From Draconibacterium mangrovi (GTDB lineage Bacteria; Bacteroidota; Bacteroidia; Bacteroidales; Prolixibacteraceae): a DNA stretch of 64,000 nucleotides. This document shows positions 28,743-37,272 of the stretch, piece after piece (the stretch's first letter is position 1; each line of letters starts with the position of its first letter). The stretch is taken from NCBI RefSeq assembly GCF_010586825.1, contig NZ_JAAAGB010000001.1, forward strand, positions 1,364,001 to 1,428,000. The letters run 5' to 3'. The notes under the pieces were generated by a model. That model saw nothing but the letters and a program-made list of their open reading frames with translations, had not been told where the DNA came from and did not search any database. The translations under genes and the position numbers were made by a program.

Positions 28743-28883
28743 TGGATACTGGATGCCCCGACGCTTCCGGTCGGGATTTCGCTTCGCTCAACTGGATGCT
28801 GGATGCTGGTTACTGGATACTGGATGCCCGATACTGGAAACTCATTACTGAATACTCAATACCAGATACTGATTTCTCATCAC
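28743..28883. repeat. 7-bp tandem array TGGATRC, interrupted by a 36-bp insert
   Basis: From 28793 to 28883 the sequence reads as 13 consecutive heptamers (TGGATGC, TGGATAC and decaying variants) without slippage. Two more copies stand at 28743-28756. Between them lie 36 bp (28757-28792) containing a CCCGAC/GTCGGG hairpin. Just before (28710-28737) is a GTCATTTCGAACACAGCGAG element of a kind often seen between genes in this phylum. Confidence 0.85.
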
Positions 28884-28891
28884 CTTCCTTT

Positions 28892-28961
28892 TGACTAATG
28901 TCTACTGACTAGTGACCAATGACTAATGACCAATGACTAATGTCTAATGACCAATGACCAA
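28892..28961. repeat. 7-bp tandem array TGACYAA, ten copies
   Basis: Ten heptamers in perfect register: TGACTAA, TGTCTAC, TGACTAG, TGACCAA and repeats of these. It follows the TGGATRC array after eight bases and runs up to the 3' end of the AraC-type gene. Confidence 0.9.
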
Positions 28962-28964
28962 CCT

Positions 28965-29423
28965 TCATCGCCGAAAATACCTTCTTTTTCGCCCATGCCG
29001 TTTAAGGTTCCGGTATTCCCACGCCTGCATTTTCTGATAGGCCCTGAAAAACTGCGAAAAGCTGCTTTGCGAAAAGCCCATAATCTTACCAATTTCCTTA
29101 AAACTAAAATCGGTGTGCTCTACCAAATCGCACGCTACCAGGCGCAGGTATTCAGTCATCCAGGCGTGCACTCCCATCCCCGACATCCATCGTACAGCAC
29201 CATCCAAATGCCTGTAATTTACACCTAACAGTTCGCCATAGTCTGCAACGTCGCGCTTTCCGTAAACACGAACCGTTTGGGCAAATAAATCCATATAGCT
29301 ATTTCCGCTGCTTTTGTTTTCGCTGATAAATTCTTTCATTCTCGATTTTTTATCCGGAAGTTTTTCAACCAAACCATCGTAAAGCAATTCGGGAGTAATC
29401 GGTGTAAGATTGTTTATAGCCAT
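28965..29423 (-). CDS. AraC-type helix-turn-helix protein
   Basis: 152 residues consisting of little more than an AraC-like DNA-binding region: YLRLVACDLVEHTDFSFKEIGKIMGFSQSSFSQFFRAYQKM (about 92-132), with the second helix-turn-helix well formed. The N-terminal 60 residues are helical and lack a cupin sensor domain. It ends in a basic tail KRHGRKRRYFRR. It is probably a transcription factor; target and signal are not visible. The stop lies only four bases from the heptamer array. Confidence 0.8.
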   Translation of the reverse strand: MAINNLTPITPELLYDGLVEKLPDKKSRMKEFISENKSSGNSYMDLFAQTVRVYGKRDVADYGELLGVNYRHLDGAVRWMSGMGVHAWMTEYLRLVACDLVEHTDFSFKEIGKIMGFSQSSFSQFFRAYQKMQAWEYRNLKRHGRKRRYFRR

Positions 29424-29458
29424 TACTTAATTCTCTTTAAACAAACTGTTATACCAAT

Positions 29459-29610
29459 TGCATTTCAATGTGAGCCTTAAACGAAACAGTGAAATTGCAA
29501 TAGCCTGTCCCGAACTTGATTCGGGAGTTAATGCCGATAATAAACGAAAGAGGCTTTGGGAGTAAGCGAACCAAAGGCTCATTTCGATATTTAATCGGTA
29601 TTATGCCTCT
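29459..29610. repeat. Nested imperfect inverted repeats (possible small mobile or REP-type element)
   Basis: Two nested stems are visible: ATTGCATTTCA against TGAAATTGCAAT, and TAATGCCGATAATAAACGAAA-type left arm (29531-29551) against an imperfect right arm TTTCGATATTTAATCGGTA (29583-29601). A CCCGAACTTGATTCGGG hairpin lies between. No coding potential is seen. Confidence 0.5.
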
Positions 29611-29637
29611 GTAAGTTAATACATTTATTCCAATTAC

Positions 29638-29880
29638 TTTTAATAATACTGAGTTGTTTGCTAAAATCTCAATTAAATGTTTTTAGAAAACAGCACCATT
29701 TCATAAAATGTATATTGTTAGATTTTAGGATACGGTGCTGTTTAATTAAATATTAACCTATACTTTTTAGGATACACCGCAGTTTCATTGAATATAACTT
29801 AGTACTTTTTAGGAAACAGTTCGTTTTCTTTAAATTTCAATGCCGACTTTTTAGCATTCAGTACTATTTCATCAATTATT
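29638..29880. repeat. 42-bp tandem array no. 2 (five clear units plus a degenerate one)
   Basis: TTTTTAG-type unit starts fall at 29680, 29722, 29764, 29806 and 29848, exactly 42 bp apart; a degenerate copy starts at 29638. Units read TTTTTAGGATAC, then a CAG/CTG-containing core, then TTTCAT and an AT-rich tail. Identity between units is modest but spacing is exact. The rest of 29881-30500 has no gene I can support; it includes a CCCCGGG/CCCGGGG hairpin element at 30340-30383. Confidence 0.8.
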
Positions 29881-30339
29881 TTTTGAAAATCAGCTCTCCC
29901 GACTGCCATTTCACGCTAAAAAAGGTGGTTTTGGTTTTGCCAATAAGGTAATAAGGTTTGATTTCTATGTTAAAACCTTACTACTAAGGTTTATTCTTTA
30001 CAGATCAGGTTTTATGCATTGCAATCAAGTTCCGGAACCAAAAAGGCCGTTGATTCTTACGTGGTAAACAAAAACCTTATTCTTCAACCACAATCTTAGT
30101 AGCCTTTGCACCTGATCTATCCCAAAACTTATTGCATTCCACCACCTTGGAATTCTTAAAAAACCCGCTCCTGGTTTTCACACGAGCTTAATCATGTTTT
30201 ATCCCTTCGGGATATCTACCCTTTGTACGCAAATATTTTACGTTTAATTTTCTAAAAAGGGGTCTCTATATGAGGCGCATGACACGTTTCATTTTCAATA
30301 TGCTTTTGCATTTGCGCCTTTTCTAATGCTTAACATTAA

Positions 30340-30383
30340 CCCCGGGCGACACTTCCGCCATCCGGCGGTGCGTTTACCCGGGG
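30340..30383. repeat. CCCCGGG nested hairpin
   Basis: Outer arms CCCCGGG (30340-30346) and CCCGGGG (30377-30383) enclose an inner CCGCC/GGCGG stem. A partial further copy (AGCCCGGGGCGACG) stands near 30472. Confidence 0.6.
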
Positions 30384-30502
30384 CTAAATTACTACGGACT
30401 TTCAGCCCTATAACATATTTGCTGTCGGATTAAAATAATAAAAAGAGCGCTGAAAGTGCGCTTTATTATAGCCCGGGGCGACGTAATTCAAAATAGCCTT
30501 TC

Positions 30503-30551
30503 AAAAAAAATCCGGGTCGTTTATCTTTTCAGATAATACGGCCCGGATCTT
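30503..30551 (-). terminator. Terminator of the S41 protease gene
   Basis: On the minus strand ATCCGGGCCGT and ACGACCCGGAT pair, with inner TATCT/AGATA, followed by eight T residues. It lies about 25 bases after the stop. Confidence 0.75.
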
Positions 30552-30574
30552 TCTATACCTGCGGATAAATTATC

Positions 30575-32227
30575 TTATTGCAACACCGAAACCACCGAAT
30601 CGGTAGCCACCACATTCTGCACCATCAGGTTTTGCTGCGACACCTCGATGGCGCGCAACAGCGTTTTATCAATTTGTTTGATTATCGGGTAAAAACCTTC
30701 TTCGCCCATGATGTTCCGGGCAACATAAGCTTTCATTTGCGTGTTAATCACCTTCCCCGATATCTTTAAACCTTCAGCATTTCGTTTCACGCCCTTCTCC
30801 TCGGCATAGGCAATAAATTCGTTCATGGCGTTGTGTTGGTCCATATAATTCTCGAGCTCGCCGGCTGAGGGGAAATTCGAAAGTTCCTCGCGGTGCGAAT
30901 CGGCATAAGCATAAGCAAACGAATAAATCAGTCCTTTTCGGTAAATCTGATTGAAATACTCCGAATTTCCTGTGGTATCAACCGGCACAAAGAAGTCGGG
31001 CATAATACCGCCACCGCCGTAAACCACGCGTCCGCCTTTGGTTTCGTAGCGCAACGAATCAACAAAATGAATGCTGTCGGCTACCAACTGCTCCATATTG
31101 TGAAAACGCTCGTAAATATGATCGTAATACTCGTCGTTGCCATCTTCGTACGAACTTTGAATACAGCGTCCGCTGGGTGTGTAAAAACGCGCCACTGTTA
31201 AGCGCAATGCCGATCCGTCCATCAACGGAATTTGCTCCTGTACCAGTCCTTTTCCGAACGAACGGCGCCCAATCACAAATCCACGGTCGTTATCCTGCAT
31301 GGCGCCGGCAAAAATCTCGCTTGCCGAGGCCGAAAACTCGTCGATCATTACATAAACACCAATGTCGGAGAAAGTTGCTTTTGCCGAAGCATTGTAGGTT
31401 TTTCGTTGCTGATGCAGGCCTTCGGTGTACAAAATTGGTTCTCCTTTTTCCAGAAATTCGTCAACCATTTGCAACACGCCAACCAGTGCCCCACCGGGGT
31501 TGCTTCTTAAATCGATAATTACTTTTTCGGCACCTGCCTCTTTCAGCTTCAGCATTCCCTCCATAAACTCGCGGTAGGTGGCATTCGAAAAACGGCTAAT
31601 TTTTATAAAACCGGTATGGTCGTCAATCATGTACGACACATCAACGCTGTAAAGCGGAATATCGCCACGGGTAATTTCAAACTCCAATTCGTCGGCGTAA
31701 CCCGAGCGTACGATTCCCACCCGAACTTTCGAGTTTTTTTCGCCACGCAACAGCGACATCACCGTGTTGTTGTGCACTTTTACACCGGCAATCAACGAGT
31801 CGTCGACAGTAACAATGCGGTCGCCGGGCAAAACACCCACCCGGCTTGACGGGCCTTCGGGAATTACCTCAATTACACGTACCGTATCTTCCTGAATAGA
31901 AAACTGTACCCCGATACCTGAAAAATTACCACTCATTTCCTCCTGCACTTCGCTCATATCGCGGGCAGGAATGTAACTGGTATGCGGATCGAGATTTTTT
32001 AGTATCTCCGGAATCGTACTTTCAACAATTTCATTGGTATTTACACTATCTACATATCCCCTGTTAACCAAATCGAGAATAGTGGAGATTTTATTGGGTT
32101 GCGTAAAACCCATTCCGTGAAATGCCGGAGTAGCAGCATTTCGGCTTAAAAGGTTTCCGATTAGAATACCTGCTGCTACGGCAATGGCAATCAGTACAGG
32201 TAAAAGTATTGTTGTTTTCTTGTTCAT
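30575..32227 (-). CDS. S41 carboxyl-terminal processing protease
   Basis: 550 residues. One N-terminal membrane helix (LLPVLIAIAVAAGILIGNLL) points to a periplasmic enzyme. A PDZ domain (about 95-170: SGIGVQFSIQEDTVRVIEVIPEGPSSRVGVLPGDRI as a block) precedes the S41 catalytic region. FSASASEIFAGAMQDNDRG carries the nucleophilic Ser and SFGKGLVQ carries the general-base Lys. Length is normal for Bacteroidetes CtpA-like proteases. It probably trims or degrades periplasmic proteins. It follows the dCMP deaminase gene after 129 bases. Confidence 0.95.
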   Translation of the reverse strand: MNKKTTILLPVLIAIAVAAGILIGNLLSRNAATPAFHGMGFTQPNKISTILDLVNRGYVDSVNTNEIVESTIPEILKNLDPHTSYIPARDMSEVQEEMSGNFSGIGVQFSIQEDTVRVIEVIPEGPSSRVGVLPGDRIVTVDDSLIAGVKVHNNTVMSLLRGEKNSKVRVGIVRSGYADELEFEITRGDIPLYSVDVSYMIDDHTGFIKISRFSNATYREFMEGMLKLKEAGAEKVIIDLRSNPGGALVGVLQMVDEFLEKGEPILYTEGLHQQRKTYNASAKATFSDIGVYVMIDEFSASASEIFAGAMQDNDRGFVIGRRSFGKGLVQEQIPLMDGSALRLTVARFYTPSGRCIQSSYEDGNDEYYDHIYERFHNMEQLVADSIHFVDSLRYETKGGRVVYGGGGIMPDFFVPVDTTGNSEYFNQIYRKGLIYSFAYAYADSHREELSNFPSAGELENYMDQHNAMNEFIAYAEEKGVKRNAEGLKISGKVINTQMKAYVARNIMGEEGFYPIIKQIDKTLLRAIEVSQQNLMVQNVVATDSVVSVLQ

Positions 32228-32356
32228 AGGCTTTCTTTATTGGCCGGTATTGCTGATAACAAAACCCGGCCTAATTTTAATGTATAACACGGCGGCAAAC
32301 AACCGGTAGAGTCCGGCAAAATTTCACTTTTGCCTTTTCTCTTGAAACTTTTGCCT

Positions 32357-32782
32357 TTATATATCAACCTGCGTTACTTCAATATCAGCACGTTTTAACA
32401 GGTTTATTCCATCCTCCAGGCGGTAGCTCTCGGTAAAAACCACTCGCTTAATTCCGGCCTGAATTATCAGTTTCGAACACTCTAAACAAGGCGATGAAGT
32501 AACGTACAAAGTGGCACCGTCGCTACTGTTCCCCGACTTAGCCACCTTTGTAATGGCATTGGCCTCGGCATGTAATACGTATGGTTTTGTTTTGTTGTCT
32601 TCGTCTTCGCAATTATTTTCGAATCCCGACGGCGTTCCGTTGTATCCGTCAGAAATAATCATTTTATCTTTTACAATTAAGGCACCTACCTGGCGGCGTT
32701 TACAGTAGGAGTTTTGCGCCCATATATCGGCCATCTTCAGGTAGCGTTGATCCAATAACGTCTGCTTTTCGTCTTTACACAT
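32357..32782 (-). CDS. Deoxycytidylate (dCMP) deaminase, ComEB type
   Basis: 142 residues from the ATG at 32782. A longer reading from 32821 would begin at the predicted transcription start and adds a non-conserved basic stretch. Zinc-site motifs are present: HAEANAI (His ligand and catalytic Glu) and SPCLECSKLI (two Cys ligands). NSYCKRRQVGALIVKD and DGYNGTPSGF are typical dCMP-deaminase segments. It converts dCMP to dUMP for thymidylate synthesis. Confidence 0.93.
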   Translation of the reverse strand: MCKDEKQTLLDQRYLKMADIWAQNSYCKRRQVGALIVKDKMIISDGYNGTPSGFENNCEDEDNKTKPYVLHAEANAITKVAKSGNSSDGATLYVTSSPCLECSKLIIQAGIKRVVFTESYRLEDGINLLKRADIEVTQVDI

Positions 32783-32827
32783 ATATGTTTTCTTTCTAGA
32801 ATGGGTATTCGTTTTTTGCAACGATTA

Positions 32828-32835
32828 CAAATGTA
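32828..32835 (-). promoter_or_regulatory. Candidate -7 box for the dCMP deaminase gene
   Basis: TACATTTG on the minus strand (32835-32828) fits TAnnTTTG. No good -33 element is seen. It would start transcription near 32821 and so supports the shorter deaminase start. Confidence 0.35.
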
Positions 32836-32933
32836 ATACTGATTTCCAATAAATTCTGAATTTATAACACCCGTAAGCCCTTTGTTGTTGATTTTAAGAA
32901 TTTTTAAACATTCCTGATATCCGCCAAATTCTC

Positions 32934-33030
32934 TTATTTCACGCTGATTACGCAGATATTCGCAGAAAAATATTCATTCCGGTGAAAGACAATCAGCGAT
33001 AATTTGCGTCATCTGCGAGAAAAATATTTA
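32934..33030. repeat. Two diverged copies of a GCTGATTACGCAGAT-type repeat
   Basis: Two similar segments end in CGCAGAAAAATATT (32961-32974) and GCGAGAAAAATATT (33015-33028), each preceded by a CAGC/GCTGAT block with TACGCAGAT or TGCGTCATCTGCG. They form a short degenerate duplication in non-coding DNA. Confidence 0.5.
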
Positions 33031-33061
33031 ACGCGCTTAAAATGAAGATTAATAAAATACA

Positions 33062-33090
33062 AAAACAAAAAACGCCGCATAAAGCGGCGT
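33062..33090 (-). terminator. Terminator of the SPOR lipoprotein gene
   Basis: On the minus strand ACGCCGC (33090-33084), a five-base loop and GCGGCGT (33078-33072) are followed by a T-rich run. Confidence 0.8.
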
Positions 33091-33114
33091 CTTCAAATCA
33101 ATTTGAAATATTTT

Positions 33115-33612
33115 CTATTCTTTAATTAAAAGCCATACATCCGAGTATTTCGGGAAAGCATTACGTACCTGGGCAACTCTTCCACGCGCTTCGTTTTCGC
33201 TTTTGTACGAATTAACACAAACACGGTAATAACCGGTTTCGCTGTGCAGGATGATCGGTGTAAAACCTTCATCGATAAGTGTTGTACGGTAATTTTTTGC
33301 GTTGTCTAACTGGCTAAACGACCCCAAAATCACAAAGTAAGTGTTTCCGGCATTAGCAGTCTGATCTGTTTCGCTGGTAAACGAAACCTGCTCTTTACGT
33401 ATTGCAATTGGTTTTTCGTCGGCCACCGGTTCGGGTTTTGTCACAGCTGTTGGCTGCGTGGTTGTTTCGCTACCCGGAACGGTAAACACTTTTGTTGGTG
33501 CTGTAGTGTCGGTAGTATAAGCCGATTCGGCCTGACCCGACGATTTTTGGAATATCTTACATGAAGATGCAGTTAATGCAAGAATCGCTAAAAGAACAAC
33601 TATCCTATTCAT
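33115..33612 (-). CDS. SPOR-domain lipoprotein
   Basis: 165 residues from the ATG at 33612, which gives a lipoprotein signal (MNRIVVLLAILALTASSC). An upstream extension to 33789 would overlap the neighbouring gene and lacks a signal. A Thr/Pro/Glu-rich linker (about 25-90) is followed by a SPOR domain (about 93-163: NTYFVILGSFSQLDNAKNYRTTLIDEGF; GYYRVCVNSYKSENEARGRV). SPOR domains bind denuded peptidoglycan, often at division sites. It is probably attached to the outer membrane facing the wall. Confidence 0.88.
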   Translation of the reverse strand: MNRIVVLLAILALTASSCKIFQKSSGQAESAYTTDTTAPTKVFTVPGSETTTQPTAVTKPEPVADEKPIAIRKEQVSFTSETDQTANAGNTYFVILGSFSQLDNAKNYRTTLIDEGFTPIILHSETGYYRVCVNSYKSENEARGRVAQVRNAFPKYSDVWLLIKE

Positions 33613-33751
33613 CTGTCTAATAATTTTAAATCTGTTTTCCTGTTTAAAACTCACCACGAAGATACGCATTACACCTGCGTCCGTTTTTGTAATCAAACGC
33701 AAGTTTTGCACAGCATGTTGTTCGCAACTAAAAAATTTATTTTCGGGGAGT

Positions 33752-34030
33752 CTATTTTTTGCATTTGGCACCGGCGCCACCACCGCCAAAGAACATCATC
33801 ACACCAATAAGATAACCAAAGTTATACCAGCCTCCTGCATTGGGGAAAGCATAAATTTCGTAATCGGTAAAAAGACTGGCAATAAAACTGAACAGCAAAA
33901 TAAAACCGTGAAAAATGCCTTTTATAAATCCCGGAGGATCGCCAATATTTTCAAACGATTGTGTTGCGCATCCGGCAAAAAGGAGTGCTGCTGCTACTAC
34001 CACTGTCAATAAAATAAATGTACGTTTCAT
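33752..34030 (-). CDS. Small membrane lipoprotein, unknown function
   Basis: 92 residues. The lipobox LFAGC (Cys about residue 21) ends a lipoprotein signal. Two hydrophobic helices follow (GIFHGFILLFSFIASLF; GYLIGVMMFFGGGG), and the protein ends GAGAKCKK. Similar small proteins occur in Bacteroidetes, but I know no function. A Gly-rich tail with two lysines flanking a Cys is unusual. Confidence 0.75.
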   Translation of the reverse strand: MKRTFILLTVVVAAALLFAGCATQSFENIGDPPGFIKGIFHGFILLFSFIASLFTDYEIYAFPNAGGWYNFGYLIGVMMFFGGGGAGAKCKK

Positions 34031-34123
34031 CTTTTTTGTTTTTTGATTAATGCGACGAAAATATCCCGCGCGCGCTGAACAAGTTAGGTTTTATTTATTA
34101 AAAAGAAAAGTTGAGCAGGCGAG

Positions 34124-34948
34124 CTACTCTTGAATAATTTGTTGCATAAAAGCAACAAAATCCGGGGTATTAAGCCTTTCGTTAAGCATTACAAAATGCG
34201 GATTTTTAAGAATGGCTTTGTTATAGGCCATGGTTTCAAAGGTATCCTGACGAAAAACACTGCCGCCAAACTCTTCTACCATCAACTGGCCGGGTGCAGT
34301 ATCCCACTCGGAGCACGGACCGGCTTTAAGGTACATATCCGCGTTTCCTTTTATGATCTCTATTTGCTTTTTGGAACTGCCGCAATGCAGGATCTCCAGC
34401 TCAAAAGTGCCTTTCATTTTTTCGATCAGCTCGGCTTCGCGGGGTTTAAAAAACGAGCGACTGGTGGCCACCCTTATTTTTCCGTTGTACGGCTCGGGCT
34501 TCTGCATTTCTTTGAAATTCCCTTTGCTGTCGAACTCATAAATCCCGCCGCCTTTACCGCAATACCAGCCTTTTTCTTTAAGCGGTTCGTAAATCCATCC
34601 GCTTACCGGGACTGTTTTGTTTATCAATCCGATGTTGATGCAAAATTCGCCGTTTCGTTTAATAAACTCCTTGGTACCATCCAGCGGATCGACCAAAAAG
34701 TAATTCTCCCAGGTTTTACGAATCTCGTACTCCGGGAAGTTGGTTTCTTCATCTAAAACAGGAATTTCGGGAAAAATTTGTGCAAGGCCTGCATTAATGA
34801 TCTTACTCGAAGCTTTGTCGGCCCGGGTAACTGCCGTATTATCCGATTTTCGCTGCTCATCAAAGTTGTTACTCTCATACACTTCAATGATCGCTCTTCC
34901 GGCTTCGGCCAGCACATCAATAACGTTATGTACCTTGTTTATGTCCAT
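34124..34948 (-). CDS. cysQ: 3'(2'),5'-bisphosphate nucleotidase
   Basis: 274 residues of the inositol-monophosphatase superfamily. Metal-binding motifs are in order: LDEETNFPEYE (Glu), FLVDPLDGTKEFIKRNGEFCINIGLI (the DPLDGT signature), and CSEWDTAPGQLMVEEFGG near the C-terminus. TRADKASSKII near residue 40 is also typical. CysQ removes 3'-phosphoadenosine 5'-phosphate formed in sulfate metabolism, fitting an organism with sulfatases. A 14-bp palindrome ACGTAAATTTACGT (34964-34977) lies between it and the divergent Memo gene. Confidence 0.93.
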   Translation of the reverse strand: MDINKVHNVIDVLAEAGRAIIEVYESNNFDEQRKSDNTAVTRADKASSKIINAGLAQIFPEIPVLDEETNFPEYEIRKTWENYFLVDPLDGTKEFIKRNGEFCINIGLINKTVPVSGWIYEPLKEKGWYCGKGGGIYEFDSKGNFKEMQKPEPYNGKIRVATSRSFFKPREAELIEKMKGTFELEILHCGSSKKQIEIIKGNADMYLKAGPCSEWDTAPGQLMVEEFGGSVFRQDTFETMAYNKAILKNPHFVMLNERLNTPDFVAFMQQIIQE

Positions 34949-35108
34949 TCAGATTTAGTATTCACGTAAATTTACGTTATCTGTTCCACCTATAAATTCG
35001 CTGCCCCCAAAAACAAACGCTATTTAAATGTTTCTTCACAAACCGGTCCGCAAACCAATTTCATTGTGTTGCGTAATAGAATTATTACCTTTTAGCAGAA
35101 AGGAAGCT

Positions 35109-36536
35109 ATGCGATTCAATAATAAAAACCGCGAGCCCGCAGTGGCCGGACAATTTTACCCTTCATCTTCCAACACTCTGCGAAATGAGCTGGAAGAACT
35201 TTTTGACAGTGCCGTTACTGTAAAAACCTCGCAACCGCTGCGTGCCATTATTTCGCCGCATGCAGGCTATATTTTTAGCGGAGAAGTTGCAGCGGCCGCT
35301 TTCAAACAGATTCCGGCAAATAAAAGCTATCAGAATATTTTTGTGTTGGCATCGAGCCATCGTTATACTTTTGGCGGAGCCGCAGTTTATACCGAAGGAA
35401 ATTACGAAACTCCGCTGGGCGAAATCACAGTGAATAAAAAGATCGGAAAACAATTGCTTGCCTCATCGTCGGTTTTTACCGAGAATGATGAATCGCACTT
35501 TTACGAACACAGTTTGGAGGTGCAGTTACCGTTTTTGCAATATCGTTTGGGAAATGATTTTACTCTGGTACCAATTATACTTGGAACCCACTCGGCCGGC
35601 ATTTGCAAAAAGCTGGCAAAAGCACTGAGGCCTTACTTTACACCTGACAATTTATTTGTTATCAGCACCGACTTTTCGCATTTTCCGAGCTATGAAAATG
35701 CAAAGTTGGCAGACCAGTTAACGGCTGATGCCATTTGCAAAAACAAACCCAAAAAACTGTTAAAAGCTATTGAAAAGAACAAGGAGAAAAAGATTGGCAA
35801 CCTTGCCACCTCGTTATGTGGCTGGACATCGGTATTAACGCTGCTTTACCTCACTAAAAACAGGGATTTTGAGTTCAAACAACTGGCCTACAAAAACTCG
35901 GGCGACAGCCGGCTTTACGGCGAAAAAGACCGCGTGGTGGGCTACTGGGCTATTGGTGTTTACGAAAAAGCCGTTTTTGAAATCAGTCCCACTGAAAAAC
36001 AGGAAATTCTGCAGCTGGCCCGAAATTCAATTGCCCGATTTTTAGGCGAGGAAGTAAAAGAACAGAAGCCTAAAAAGACTGATGACAGCATCCTTGATCA
36101 GAAAGCCGGTGCTTTTATCAGCATTTATATCAACAATGAATTACGCGGGTGCATTGGCGGATTTGCCGGTAATAAAACATTGCGCGAAATGATTAAACGC
36201 TTTGCCGTCTCCGCTACAAACGACCAGCGTTTCGACCCGATTGAACCTTCCGATCTGGAAAATATGACACTGGAAGTTTCGGTGTTATCTCCACTGAAAA
36301 AGATTAAATCGATTGATGAATTTGAACTGGGGAAACACGGCATTTATATAAAAAGCGGTTTAAATTCGGGTACATTTTTGCCACAGGTAGCCGAAAAAAC
36401 GGGCTGGAGCAAAGAAGAATTTCTGGGAAGATGCGCGAAAAACAAAGCCGGAATTGGTTGGGACGGATGGAAAACCGCCGAACTTTACACTTATGAAGTC
36501 GTTATTGTGAAAGACGATCAGGAAAAAACTTCCTGA
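35109..36536 (+). CDS. Memo-AMMECR1 fusion protein (AmmeMemoRadiSam system A/B)
   Basis: 475 residues from the ATG at 35109, preceded by AGGAAG; an upstream reading from 35028 adds a non-conserved stretch. The N-terminal part (about 5-285) is Memo-like: PAVAGQFYP, IISPHAGYIFSGEVAA, LASSHRYTFGG, DESHFYEHSLEVQLPFLQ, VISTDFSHFPSY and GDSRLYG. The C-terminal part (about 295-475) is AMMECR1: AGAFISIYINNELRGCIGGF, TNDQRFDPI and GTFLPQVAEKTGWSKEEFL. In many prokaryotes these plus a radical SAM protein form the AmmeMemoRadiSam set. No radical SAM partner is adjacent. It ends convergently, overlapping recO by 19 bases. Confidence 0.93.
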   Translation: MRFNNKNREPAVAGQFYPSSSNTLRNELEELFDSAVTVKTSQPLRAIISPHAGYIFSGEVAAAAFKQIPANKSYQNIFVLASSHRYTFGGAAVYTEGNYETPLGEITVNKKIGKQLLASSSVFTENDESHFYEHSLEVQLPFLQYRLGNDFTLVPIILGTHSAGICKKLAKALRPYFTPDNLFVISTDFSHFPSYENAKLADQLTADAICKNKPKKLLKAIEKNKEKKIGNLATSLCGWTSVLTLLYLTKNRDFEFKQLAYKNSGDSRLYGEKDRVVGYWAIGVYEKAVFEISPTEKQEILQLARNSIARFLGEEVKEQKPKKTDDSILDQKAGAFISIYINNELRGCIGGFAGNKTLREMIKRFAVSATNDQRFDPIEPSDLENMTLEVSVLSPLKKIKSIDEFELGKHGIYIKSGLNSGTFLPQVAEKTGWSKEEFLGRCAKNKAGIGWDGWKTAELYTYEVVIVKDDQEKTS

Positions 36537-37243
36537 AGCACTTTTAGCGATTTTATCTCACCCAACGTATCAAAATGCAGGCGGTAATAATCTACCAACT
36601 TTGCAAGCAGCGTATCGCGCATGGTGCGTTTTAATTTCAAGCTATCCAGTTCGTTAATTTTCAGCAAAGCCAGTTTTACCAAAACCGCCGTTGCTTCCTT
36701 ATTGGCAAACATCGGGTGCGAAGGCTCAAAAGGTACCACTGCACCCTTTTGCAAATCGAGCCAGCCTTCAAAACCGGTTTGTGTGGTGTCGGGCATAAAA
36801 CCAAGATACTCGGTTAAATGAAACAGAAAATAAAGATGAAAATTTGTTTTGCCTTCCTCCATCAGATCAAGATACAGCAAAGCGTTTTTTATAAACTCAA
36901 ACAGTTCCGGGTAACTTTCCTGTTCGTGAATGGTTTTATAAAGCACTTCGGCCAGAAAAATGGCCTGCGTTGATTTTACAATGTCAAAAGGAATTTCCTG
37001 GTAGGTAGTCAGGCTTTTCATTGCCCTGATCCGTTGCAGGTCGCGCGATTGCTTCTGGTAAGCCTCCAGTTCAACCATAAACAGGGGCTGCAACAAACCG
37101 GCCTTATTTTTCGATTTCCGGCTTCGGGCAGCATTTATCAGGTAGCTTTGCCGCCCAAATTCTTTGGTAAAAACAGTGGTAATAACACTGCTCTCGCCAT
37201 ATTTTATTGTGTGCAAAACAATGCCTTCGGTAGCCGTAATCAT
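36518..37243 (-). CDS. recO: DNA repair protein RecO
   Basis: 241 residues. The N-terminal OB fold reads ATEGIVLHTIKYGESSVITTVFTKEFGRQSYLINAARS. The helical C-terminal domain follows (YLDLMEEGKTNFHLYFLFHLTEYLGF). RecO loads RecA with RecF/RecR and anneals strands. No cysteine zinc finger is visible; many RecO proteins have one. The 3' end overlaps the Memo fusion gene on the other strand. It lies 29 bases downstream of porZ. Confidence 0.92.
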   Translation of the reverse strand: MITATEGIVLHTIKYGESSVITTVFTKEFGRQSYLINAARSRKSKNKAGLLQPLFMVELEAYQKQSRDLQRIRAMKSLTTYQEIPFDIVKSTQAIFLAEVLYKTIHEQESYPELFEFIKNALLYLDLMEEGKTNFHLYFLFHLTEYLGFMPDTTQTGFEGWLDLQKGAVVPFEPSHPMFANKEATAVLVKLALLKINELDSLKLKRTMRDTLLAKLVDYYRLHFDTLGEIKSLKVLQEVFS

Positions 37244-37272
37244 AACTCAGTTAAGCTGCTTTTGAATCCCAA

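Noticed and set aside
28707-28898. A short open frame over the heptamer repeats
   Set aside because: It is made of repeat DNA with peptides such as GYWMPD and has no homology features.
33613-33789. N-terminal extension of the SPOR protein
   Set aside because: The longer reading overlaps the next gene and removes the lipoprotein signal from the N-terminus.
34130-34756. A 208-codon reading frame opposite cysQ
   Set aside because: cysQ is a clear, complete enzyme gene on the other strand. The antisense peptide has no family features.
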